The notes beneath the pieces are model-generated. The model was not told the DNA's origin and did not search any database. It saw only the letters and a program-made list of their open reading frames with translations. Positions 32,276-39,307 of a stretch of 50,891 nt of DNA are shown piece after piece. Origin of the DNA: a bacterium (GTDB taxonomy: Bacteria > SZUA-182 > SZUA-191 > JAJRXT01); NCBI GenBank assembly GCA_024277675.1, contig JAJRUS010000004.1, forward strand, positions 1 through 50,891. The letters are read 5' to 3'. The stretch's first letter is position 1, and every line of letters begins with the position of its first letter. Made by a program: the position numbers and the translations under genes.

Positions 32276-32369
32276 TGGCGGAGAGGGTGGGATTTGAACC
32301 CACGAGACGGCTATAAACCGCCTACACGATTTCCAGTCGTGCTCCTTCGGCCAGCTCGGACACCTCTCC
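32276..32369 (-). tRNA. tRNA-Ser (anticodon GGA), CCA encoded
   Basis: The minus strand gives acceptor GGAGAGG paired with CCTCTCC, a D-arm GTCCGAGCTGGCCGAAGGAG, the anticodon stem-loop CACGA-CTGGAAA-TCGTG with GGA, a long class II variable arm (GGCGGTTTATAGCCGTC) and the T-loop GGGTTCAAATCCC. The discriminator is G and CCA is genomically encoded at 32278-32276. It decodes UCC and UCU. Confidence 0.97.
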
Positions 32370-32390
32370 CTTAATTCTTATAATATAGAA

Positions 32391-32419
32391 ATTATATACT
32401 TCAAGTTATCTTAAAGCAA
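32391..32419 (-). promoter_or_regulatory. tRNA-Ser promoter
   Basis: TTGCTT (32419-32414), a 17-bp spacer and a perfect TATAAT (32396-32391) on the minus strand lie just upstream of the tRNA. The dyad GCCCCC-ACAGA-GGGGGC (32420-32436) sits beyond it, between the two divergent units. Confidence 0.55.
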
Positions 32420-32635
32420 GCCCCCACAGAGGGGGCAAAACCAGCATGTGCTGTAATATACTGTAGGCATTAAGGGTAAGTCAAGCACAATGTCATTTCA
32501 GGGTTGCAACAGGCGAAAAATTTATCTTAAAAATGCAAAAAAAAGCTCTTCTCATATTACTTTTTATGTGTATAATTGAAGTTACCGTCAAGAGTTCATC
32601 TATATTAACCGTACCTGAAAAGGGGGAAAAAGTCT

Positions 32636-33208
32636 ATGGAATTGAAAGGTTCGAAAACTGAAAAAAACATTTTAACCGCCTTTGCCGGAGAATCACAGGC
32701 TCGTAACCGCTATACCTATTTTGCCGGCCGGGCCAAAAATGAAGGCTTTGAACAAATATCAGCCGTATTTACCGAAACCGCCGACCAGGAAAAAGAGCAT
32801 GCCAAGCGGTTGTTTAAGCTGCTTAAGGGCGGCGAAACAGAGATTCAGGCTGCATTTCCGGCAGGTGTGATAGGTTCTACTGCGGAAAACCTTAGGGGAT
32901 CTGCCGCTGGAGAACACCATGAGTGGGAAGAGATGTACCCCTCGTTTGCCCAGATCGCCCGGGAGGAAGGTTTTAGTGATATTGCCGATGTTTTTCTGGC
33001 CATTGCGGTAGCTGAGAAGCAACACGAGAAGCGCTATCTGGGTTTACTGGCAAATATTGAGGCCGGTACGGTATTTAAAAAGGAAAGTAGCGTCGTATGG
33101 CGTTGTCGTAACTGTGGATACCTGCATGAGGGCAATGAGGCGCCGGATTGCTGCCCGGCATGTAACCACGCCCGAAAGTATTTTGAGCTATTGGCTGAAA
33201 ACTGGTAA
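32636..33208 (+). CDS. rbr: rubrerythrin
   Basis: A cytoplasmic non-haem iron peroxidase that removes hydrogen peroxide in anaerobes. The 190-residue protein has the ferritin-like four-helix domain with di-iron ligands in AFAGESQARNRYTYFAGRA, ETADQEKEHAKRLF, AAGEHHEWEEMYPSFAQIAREEGF and AVAEKQHEKRYLG, and a C-terminal rubredoxin domain (WRCRNCGYLHEGNEAPDCCPACNH). It opens the rbr-cytochrome-dfx-ftn unit. A GGGGG ribosome site lies upstream, and TATAAT at 32571-32576 is a likely -10 box. Confidence 0.97.
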   Translation: MELKGSKTEKNILTAFAGESQARNRYTYFAGRAKNEGFEQISAVFTETADQEKEHAKRLFKLLKGGETEIQAAFPAGVIGSTAENLRGSAAGEHHEWEEMYPSFAQIAREEGFSDIADVFLAIAVAEKQHEKRYLGLLANIEAGTVFKKESSVVWRCRNCGYLHEGNEAPDCCPACNHARKYFELLAENW

Positions 33209-33239
33209 TTTGAGTAGCCAGATTATAAGGGGAGTGGTT

Positions 33240-34736
33240 ATGAAATATAGGCTGCTGGCAGCTCTCATATGCTTTCCTATTTTAGTTAATATTGCTCAGG
33301 CGGTAGAGATTAGCGATCAAACCGGTGAGTGCCTCATGTGCCATAATGCGGTTACCCCTGGAATTGTGGCGGATTGGAAAAAGAGTCTGCACGCTAAGGT
33401 AACCATGTCCGAGGCGCTTAGGAAACCCAAACGGGAACGAAGGGTTTCGGTAGCCCAAGCCCCTGACAATTCAGCCGATGTAGTAGTTGGTTGTGCGGAA
33501 TGTCATACCATAAACCCCGAAGATCACCAGGATACCTTTGATCATAATGACCACCAGGTACATATTGTAGTAACTCCAAAAGACTGTGCCGGCTGCCATA
33601 TGGTAGAAACCGAACAATACAGTCAAAATATAATGTCGCAAGCCTATGGGAACCTGAAAAACAACCCGCTATATCACAGCCTGATGGATTCGATAAATGG
33701 AGTCCAGTCTTTTGAAAATATGCAGACGAGCCTGGCCCCGGCGGATGAGGCCACCAATGCCGACTCCTGTTTTTATTGCCATGGCACCAAGGTTGAGGTC
33801 AAGGGCATGGCGTCCAGGGATACTGAAATGGGTGAAATGGAGTTTCCGGTGCTGACCGGCTGGCCCAATCAGGGAGTCGGCCGGATAAATCCCGATGGCA
33901 GCAAGGGCGCCTGTACCCCCTGCCACCCGCGACACCAGTTTTCTATCGAAGTGGCCCGCAAACCCGCTGCCTGTATAGGCTGTCATAAGGGACCGGATGT
34001 GCCGGCATATCAAGTCTATAATGTCAGTAAGCATGGGAATATCTATTCAGCTGTCGGTAAAGATTGGGATTTCAAAGCAGTTCCCTGGGTGTTGGGCCGG
34101 GACTTTACTGCTCCAACTTGTGCTACCTGCCACATCAGTCAAATCGTTACCGAAGACGGCGAGGTAGTGGCTGAGCGAAGCCATCAGCTGACCGATCGTT
34201 TACCCTTCAGGCTTTTTGGCTTGATTTACGCCCACCCCTTCCCTAAATCACCGGATACCACTATCATCAGAAACAAAGCCGGTTTGCCGCTGCCGACTGA
34301 GTTAACCGGAGAACCGGTAACCGAATATTTAATTGATGAAAATGAGCAGCAAAAAAGACTCAAAACCATGCAGAAGATTTGCCTGGCCTGTCACAGTCAA
34401 CAATGGGTGGCGGGTCATTTCACCCGCTTAAAACATACCATAGAGTATACCAACCGGATGACCCTTACCGCTACCAGGATAATGCTTACCGCCTGGGAGA
34501 AGGGAGCGGCTAAGGGCCTGACACAGAATGACAGTATCTTCAATGAATCGATTGAGAAAAAATGGGTGGCACAGTGGCTCTTCTTTGCCAACTCCACCCG
34601 CTTTGCTTCCGCCATGGCCGGGGCCGATTACGGGGTCTTTGCCAACGGTCGTTGGTTTATGAGCAAAAACATTCAGGAAATGGCTGACTGGCTGGAGTTT
34701 AAGCTTAAAATGATGGAAGACAAAAAAGATGACTGA
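33240..34736 (+). CDS. octahaem c-type cytochrome of the hydroxylamine oxidoreductase (HAO) family
   Basis: From ATG 33240 (AAGGGGAG upstream) the protein has 498 residues and a signal peptide ending near NIAQA (residues 17-21); the longer frame runs back through rbr and is not used. Eight CXXCH haem sites lie at residues 31, 85, 116, 177, 225, 245, 294 and 381. SKHGNIY (263-269) and APTCATCHIS (291-300) are typical of HAO-like octahaem proteins. The C-terminal helical region carries AMAGADYGVF, near where HAO has its haem-crosslinking Tyr. Members oxidise hydroxylamine or reduce nitrite, NO or hydroxylamine in the periplasm. It lies 31 bp after rbr and before desulfoferrodoxin, so nitrosative or oxidative detoxification is the likely role. 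Confidence 0.87.
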   Translation: MKYRLLAALICFPILVNIAQAVEISDQTGECLMCHNAVTPGIVADWKKSLHAKVTMSEALRKPKRERRVSVAQAPDNSADVVVGCAECHTINPEDHQDTFDHNDHQVHIVVTPKDCAGCHMVETEQYSQNIMSQAYGNLKNNPLYHSLMDSINGVQSFENMQTSLAPADEATNADSCFYCHGTKVEVKGMASRDTEMGEMEFPVLTGWPNQGVGRINPDGSKGACTPCHPRHQFSIEVARKPAACIGCHKGPDVPAYQVYNVSKHGNIYSAVGKDWDFKAVPWVLGRDFTAPTCATCHISQIVTEDGEVVAERSHQLTDRLPFRLFGLIYAHPFPKSPDTTIIRNKAGLPLPTELTGEPVTEYLIDENEQQKRLKTMQKICLACHSQQWVAGHFTRLKHTIEYTNRMTLTATRIMLTAWEKGAAKGLTQNDSIFNESIEKKWVAQWLFFANSTRFASAMAGADYGVFANGRWFMSKNIQEMADWLEFKLKMMEDKKDD

Positions 34737-34792
34737 CCGCTCAAAAGCTATAAGAGTAATTAATCTAAGCGCAACAGAAAGGAGTGCTTGAG

Positions 34793-35167
34793 ATTGCTGA
34801 AAGACTGCAAGTTTACAAATGCGAGGTATGTGGTAACATTATAGAAGTGCTGCATGGTAGTGGGGGCCAATTGGTATGCTGTAAGGCGCCGATGAAGCTT
34901 TGCCTGGAGAATACGGTGGATGCCGCCCGCGAGAAGCATGTGCCGGTAGTGGAAATCGGTACTGGCAATATTAAGGTAAAGGTAGGCGGTGTGACTCATC
35001 CCATGGAAGAGGCACACTATATTGAGTGGATCGAACTGGTGGCCGACGGGCAGGTCTACCGCCAGTTTTTAAACCCGGGAGATGCGCCCGAGGCCGTATT
35101 TACTATTGAAGCAAATCAAGTTACCGCCAGAGAATATTGTAACCTACATGGTCTATGGAAAGGATAA
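34793..35167 (+). CDS. dfx: desulfoferrodoxin (2Fe superoxide reductase)
   Basis: It reduces superoxide to peroxide. The N-terminal desulforedoxin domain has the Cys set of centre I (YKCEVCGN and LVCCKAPM), and centre II ligands follow: [22 protein letters not shown] and CNLHGLW. The expected N-terminus of the family is [10 protein letters not shown]; here the codon at the Met position is ATT (34793), with AAAGGAG exactly 8 nt upstream. The only upstream alternative, GTG 34784, abuts the ribosome site. An ATT start is therefore the best reading and gives 124 residues. The next gene, ferritin, begins 5 bp later. Confidence 0.93.
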   Translation: MAERLQVYKCEVCGNIIEVLHGSGGQLVCCKAPMKLCLENTVDAAREKHVPVVEIGTGNIKVKVGGVTHPMEEAHYIEWIELVADGQVYRQFLNPGDAPEAVFTIEANQVTAREYCNLHGLWKG

Positions 35168-35171
35168 CCGT

Positions 35172-35687
35172 ATGCTAACTGAAAAAATGCAAACCGCTCT
35201 GAACGGGCAGTTGAATGCAGAGCTTTACTCTTCGTATTTATATTTATCGATGTCGGCCTATCTAAAATCGCTGAACTTAAACGGTTTTGCAAACTGGATG
35301 CGCATCCAGGCTCAGGAAGAGCTGGTACATGTAATGAAGTTCTACGATTATATAAACGAGCGTGACGGCCGGGTTAGCTTAACCGCAGTAGCAGCTCCGC
35401 CCAACGAATGGGATTCAGCGGCGGCCGCCTTTGCTCATGTCTATGAACACGAACAAAAGGTCACCCGCCTGATCAACCAGTTGGTCAACCTGGCCATTAG
35501 CGAAAAAGACCATGCCAGCAACAACTTTCTGCAATGGTTCATATCCGAACAGGTGGAGGAGGAAGCCTCGGTCAATGCGGTAGTACAAAAGCTGAAATTA
35601 ATGGGCGATGCCCCCGGCGGGCTATTCATAATCGATCAGGAACTGGCCGCCAGAGTATTCACCCCGCCGCCGGCAACCGGGGAATAA
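35172..35687 (+). CDS. ftn: ferritin
   Basis: A 171-residue non-haem ferritin that oxidises and stores iron. ATG 35172 is preceded by AAGGAT and starts [27 protein letters not shown]; a longer frame overlaps dfx without support. Ferroxidase ligands are visible in [32 protein letters not shown] and [12 protein letters not shown], and [14 protein letters not shown] gives the distal Glu. Iron released by superoxide and peroxide chemistry of the three genes upstream could be stored here. Confidence 0.95.
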   Translation: MLTEKMQTALNGQLNAELYSSYLYLSMSAYLKSLNLNGFANWMRIQAQEELVHVMKFYDYINERDGRVSLTAVAAPPNEWDSAAAAFAHVYEHEQKVTRLINQLVNLAISEKDHASNNFLQWFISEQVEEEASVNAVVQKLKLMGDAPGGLFIIDQELAARVFTPPPATGE

Positions 35688-35779
35688 GGGGTATGATAGT
35701 ACCAGATGGTCAGGAAATAATATTTTAAAATCTACATTTATTTATTATAATTTGTGTCGTTAGCAGCCACACTATAAAT

Positions 35780-36367
35780 TTAATGATGACAGCTTGCGCA
35801 GTCATCATGGCCTTCGTGACAATTAAGGCAGTTATACTGATCTTTTTTGTCAATATGTTTGTGTGCGCCTATTTTTAGAACATCTTTATCCAGATGGCAT
35901 TTCCTGCAAATTTTATTGGATGGATTCTTTTTAGATTCCGCCATCAGATTGTTTATGTCTATTAATTCGCCGCCGCATTTCGAACAGGCTTTAACCTTTT
36001 CAGTAAATTTAAGCTTGTCTTTTGGGCAATAGAACGTATTTGTAACCCGCATAGCAGCTGATTTTTTATAACTTTCTTTCTTTATTGTTCCATCAGGGTT
36101 ATGGCAGGGTATGCAGAATTGATCTTCTTTTATACGTTTTTCAAGCTTTTTTCTATGATCTTCTTTTTGATATGAAGCTCCTGATTTCATTAAGTTATCG
36201 TTCTTGCTATGGCAATTGCCGCAGTTTTTAAAACCGATTACTTCATGCATTCGCCGCATTGCGGGATTTTTACTGTGGCATTTGCATTCTTTGGGCGAAG
36301 CATGGGCAGAAACTGATATAAAAAACCCCAGCGCTAAAATAATAATGGGTAAAACTCTCTTTATCAT
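35780..36367 (-). CDS. small multihaem c-type cytochrome with an inserted Cys segment
   Basis: A 195-residue exported protein: signal peptide residues 1-23 (MIKRVLPIIILALGFFISVSAHA), five CXXCH motifs at 49, 85, 154, 180 and 190, and one shortened CKCH at 28-31. Between haem motifs 2 and 3 lies YCPKDKLKFTEKVKACSKCGGEL, which looks like a zinc ribbon or rubredoxin knuckle but has Asp117 where a fourth Cys would be. The C-terminal part resembles the class III / cytochrome c7 pattern (CLNCHEGHDDCASCHH). It probably carries electrons in the periplasm and converges on the stress operon. ATG 36367 is chosen for the signal peptide; its ribosome site is weak. Confidence 0.82.
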   Translation of the reverse strand: MIKRVLPIIILALGFFISVSAHASPKECKCHSKNPAMRRMHEVIGFKNCGNCHSKNDNLMKSGASYQKEDHRKKLEKRIKEDQFCIPCHNPDGTIKKESYKKSAAMRVTNTFYCPKDKLKFTEKVKACSKCGGELIDINNLMAESKKNPSNKICRKCHLDKDVLKIGAHKHIDKKDQYNCLNCHEGHDDCASCHH

Positions 36368-36439
36368 TGCATATAATCCTAATGATCGCAGAATGTTGCA
36401 ATACTGGAATCGTTTATTGATTGCCAATTTATCATATTT

Positions 36440-36769
36440 TTACATTTGACTGCCGGGTGCTTTTTTGTTTGACATAGCTTGCCGCCGTACACACTGCATT
36501 TCGCTCCCCTGGCCTCTGTTGGGCGCCACGTTCTCTATAATGTTGAGTTTTTCCGCTTTACTTAATTTTTTTATTCGATACTCTTCTTTCTGAGCGGCAG
36601 ATTTATGGAGCATTTTAGTGGAATACACCAATTGTAGAGGCCTTCTGCCCCTGGTATATTTTGCGCCCTGGGTAGAAGCGTTGTGTTCTTTCAACCGTCT
36701 TTTAAGATCGGTTGTTATCCCTGTATAGAGGGTTTTATCGCTGCATTCCAAAATATAAACATACCACAT
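36440..36769 (-). CDS. GIY-YIG nuclease domain protein (UPF0213-type)
   Basis: A 109-residue single-domain GIY-YIG protein: WYVYILECSDKTLYTGITTDLKRRLKEHN has the two motif halves (YVYIL and YTGIT) and the catalytic Arg region, and a central YTRGRRPLQLVYST follows with Glu in KEEYRIKKLSKAEK. This family of small nucleases is widespread and its role is mostly unknown, with DNA repair or mobility suggested. The last about 25 residues are basic and less conserved. It stands alone. Confidence 0.9.
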   Translation of the reverse strand: MWYVYILECSDKTLYTGITTDLKRRLKEHNASTQGAKYTRGRRPLQLVYSTKMLHKSAAQKEEYRIKKLSKAEKLNIIENVAPNRGQGSEMQCVRRQAMSNKKAPGSQM

Positions 36770-36947
36770 CAGGTGTGCCTATTTTTAAAAAAAATGATTC
36801 CAGCCAAACCGTATAGATTTTTGGATTCCCGTAACAATACAAACAGCCGTTGGCGGCAAGGTACCCCGTTGCCTATGTCCTGTGATTTGGTACAGTGGCA
36901 CCATTCTCTCTGCGATTGGTCATTGGCTATTGAGCAACGCTCTTTAA

Positions 36948-36966
36948 TAAGGGTGCAGCACCCTTA
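36948..36966. promoter_or_regulatory. near-perfect 19-bp palindrome upstream of ccsA
   Basis: TAAGGGTGC-A-GCACCCTTA has 9-bp perfect arms around one base, about 110 bp before ccsA and 75 bp before its promoter. No T-run follows. It is a candidate operator. Nothing else is recognised in 36770-37040. Confidence 0.4.
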
Positions 36967-37040
36967 GCGCTGGTTATTATATCGAAAAGTCAAAGGAACA
37001 TCAAATAGTGTTGGCCGTTGCCTGTCAGAGAAAATCCCAA

Positions 37041-37069
37041 TTGACTATTTAATGAAAGTTTCCTATTCT
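37041..37069 (+). promoter_or_regulatory. ccsA promoter abutting the start codon
   Basis: TTGACT (37041-37046), a 17-bp spacer and TATTCT (37064-37069) place the transcription start at about 37076-37077, which is the first base of the ccsA ATG. No ribosome site is present between. Confidence 0.5.
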
Positions 37070-37076
37070 TATCTCT

Positions 37077-37790
37077 ATGTCAAATCAACTAATATTATTC
37101 TACCTGGCTGTGGTTGGTTACTGCGGTTTAGCTATAGCCACATTTATTTTAAAACCTGAAACCAGCCGGAAGTTGCTAATTCCAACTTGGCTGTTACACA
37201 CGGCTTTTCTTGTTCTGCGAGGAATGACAAGCGGACATCTCCCACTTAGCGGCCTTTTCGAACCGCTCAATTTCCTCACCTGGTGTATTCTGGGACTATT
37301 GATAATAATACGGCAAATCGAATCTTTCAGGCCCGCTGTTCTAATGGCCGCTTTTTTTATATTAGTCGCTGCCACTGTCCCTAAAGGGATTCGCCCATTG
37401 CCGGAAGGTTTGGATACCATTTGGTTTGAAATACATGTGGCCAGCGCTTTTATTGCTTATGCTCTTTTTGCCTTAGCCGCTTCAGAATGCATCTGCAACC
37501 CTTCCTCAATGTTTGGTTTCAGACTCACCGCCGGGGGAATACTGGTGTTTTCAGCTTCCATGTTAGCCGGTGGTATATGGGCATATCTGGCCTGGGCGGA
37601 TTATTGGATCTGGACTCCCAAGGAATTATGGTCTGTACTAATCTGGGTATACTATGCCACCGTTCTGCATGCGGCAAAACTCCCCGGCTGGCGAAAACTC
37701 GCTCCCAAAATGATTATTTTAGGCTTTTTATTAGTAATGTTCACTTACTTAGGGGTGGGGCTGCTTATGCAAAGCTCTCATCCGTTATAG
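37077..37790 (+). CDS. ccsA: cytochrome c assembly protein CcsA/ResC-like
   Basis: One half of the System II haem export and ligation machine in the cytoplasmic membrane. The 237-residue protein has about seven to eight membrane segments and the tryptophan-rich haem-binding segment AYLAWADYWIWTPKELWSVLIW (the WWD domain, here divergent). Conserved His residues lie in LLHTAFLVLRG, EIHVASAFIAYAL and ATVLHA. It is shorter than most CcsA proteins but complete. ResB follows after 3 bp. It would serve the octahaem and pentahaem cytochromes encoded just upstream. Confidence 0.88.
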   Translation: MSNQLILFYLAVVGYCGLAIATFILKPETSRKLLIPTWLLHTAFLVLRGMTSGHLPLSGLFEPLNFLTWCILGLLIIIRQIESFRPAVLMAAFFILVAATVPKGIRPLPEGLDTIWFEIHVASAFIAYALFALAASECICNPSSMFGFRLTAGGILVFSASMLAGGIWAYLAWADYWIWTPKELWSVLIWVYYATVLHAAKLPGWRKLAPKMIILGFLLVMFTYLGVGLLMQSSHPL

Positions 37791-37793
37791 AAT

Positions 37794-39047
37794 ATGACCA
37801 GGTTCTGGCGATTTCTTTGCTCTCTGCGCCTTGGGGTATGGTGTGGCTTGGCGCTGACCGTATTATTACTGGTCGCAAGCCTTCAATTAATATATCAATC
37901 CGGGCTTGACGATTTAGGGGGGCCGCCCCTCTTAGAGTGGTTAAATAATACCCAGCACCTATCCGGAGTATGGTGGATATGGCTGCTTTCGGGTGGTGCA
38001 GGACTATTTTTAATAAATATCATTTGTTGTACCATTGAAAGCCTGCGACAAACAATACCCGGTATATTACGACCCCCAAAAACCGATTTTCCACCATCAT
38101 CAAAAAACTTCTATTCAGCGCTCTCAACAACCGAGGTGGCCCGACAAACAGAGCGTCTCTCCCGTAGCTGGGGGTTTCGAACCATACTCAGAGTATCGGA
38201 TGCTGGAATTACAGTAGCTGCGGATAAGGGACGCTGGTGGTTAATCTCACCTCAAATCGCTCATGTGGGGCTAATTATGCTGCTCTGTGGGCTTCTGGTA
38301 AGCGCCACCAGTGGATTCAAGTTAAGGCAAATCATGCTCCAGACTAACAACTGGCAGCTAATTCCTGAGGCAGGACTCAGCTTGCGGTTGCTTGGTAACG
38401 ATATTGAAATAAAACAAAATAGCAAGTCTAAAACATACAGCATTCCCAAGCTAAATCAACCCATTTTCCATAACGGTTTGTGCATTTATTATACAGGCGA
38501 AGATCAACAAATAAAAAGTATCGAATTGGAAATTAAAACCAACTCTGAGCGTAAGCTGATACGACTTGAATCCGGCCAGGAGCATGAGCTGGAACCGGGA
38601 GTAAAGCTGGTATGTGGAGAGATAATTCCCGATTTTCGCATAGGCTCAGGCTCGGATGTTGATAGTGCATCCGCTTACTATCGCAATCCGGCAGTACATA
38701 TAAGCCTGATAGATCATAACCGCCTGGCCGAAAGTAAATGGTTCTTCGTAAATTATCCAAATTTTTCAAGATTACGGTACCAAGCCTTCGATATCACTTT
38801 AAACAATGTAAAATGGTCCCCCAGCTTATATATAGATATAGTCCGCAATCCAGGCGCAGGCTTGGCTTTAATTGGCGGATTATTTCTTGTGCTGGGATTG
38901 ACTTGGAATTTGTTGGGTGGTTTCAAACAAGTATACATCCTAATCACCAAAGCCGAGCAAAAAGGGTCTCTGTTGGCCTTTCGAGGTTCAACCGAAACCA
39001 TAACCCGCCTTCGGAAAAAATTTCAACTCTCACAAAACCCTAATTAA
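37794..39047 (+). CDS. resB: cytochrome c biogenesis protein ResB
   Basis: The second System II component, which handles apocytochrome and with CcsA attaches haem outside the membrane. The 417-residue protein has membrane segments near residues 9-30, 62-80 and 150-170, a long extracytoplasmic domain (about 175-345), and a last membrane segment (GLALIGGLFLVLGLTWNLLGGF). Typical motifs are FLCSLRLGVWCGLALTVLL at the N-terminus and AHVGLIMLLCGLLVSA. It begins 3 bp after ccsA without a separate ribosome site, so it is translationally coupled. Confidence 0.9.
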   Translation: MTRFWRFLCSLRLGVWCGLALTVLLLVASLQLIYQSGLDDLGGPPLLEWLNNTQHLSGVWWIWLLSGGAGLFLINIICCTIESLRQTIPGILRPPKTDFPPSSKNFYSALSTTEVARQTERLSRSWGFRTILRVSDAGITVAADKGRWWLISPQIAHVGLIMLLCGLLVSATSGFKLRQIMLQTNNWQLIPEAGLSLRLLGNDIEIKQNSKSKTYSIPKLNQPIFHNGLCIYYTGEDQQIKSIELEIKTNSERKLIRLESGQEHELEPGVKLVCGEIIPDFRIGSGSDVDSASAYYRNPAVHISLIDHNRLAESKWFFVNYPNFSRLRYQAFDITLNNVKWSPSLYIDIVRNPGAGLALIGGLFLVLGLTWNLLGGFKQVYILITKAEQKGSLLAFRGSTETITRLRKKFQLSQNPN

Positions 39048-39226
39048 CAATCGCCTGAAATTTAGCATAAATAGCTGTGGGTGCCTTGCACAAATATACT
39101 ACCCCCCTTTGTGTTTTTGATTCACCCAGCCGGTGAGTATTATATCTCAGCTAAACCATTAACTCAAAAGAAGTTTTCTCGCATTTAATATGATTCAATG
39201 CCCATTTTTTAGGCCCATTATAATCA

Positions 39227-39255
39227 TTGCCATCTCAGCTTGCCTATGCTATACT
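39227..39255 (+). promoter_or_regulatory. promoter of the GAF-GGDEF-mreB unit
   Basis: TTGCCA (39227-39232), a 17-bp spacer and TATACT (39250-39255), with TG directly before the -10 (TGC-TATACT), an extended -10 type. It lies about 50 nt upstream of the GAF-GGDEF ATG. Confidence 0.7.
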
Positions 39256-39307
39256 TTGCTACTAATTAAATTAAGGTTTATGCCTAGCCTGTTAAGGATT
39301 TTAAGCG

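Noticed and set aside
33057-33239. Longer N-terminus for the octahaem cytochrome
   Set aside because: The extension reads through rbr in another frame; the signal peptide starts at 33240 with a good ribosome site.
37487-37909. 140-residue frame overlapping ccsA and resB
   Set aside because: Out of frame with both conserved genes and without a recognisable motif.
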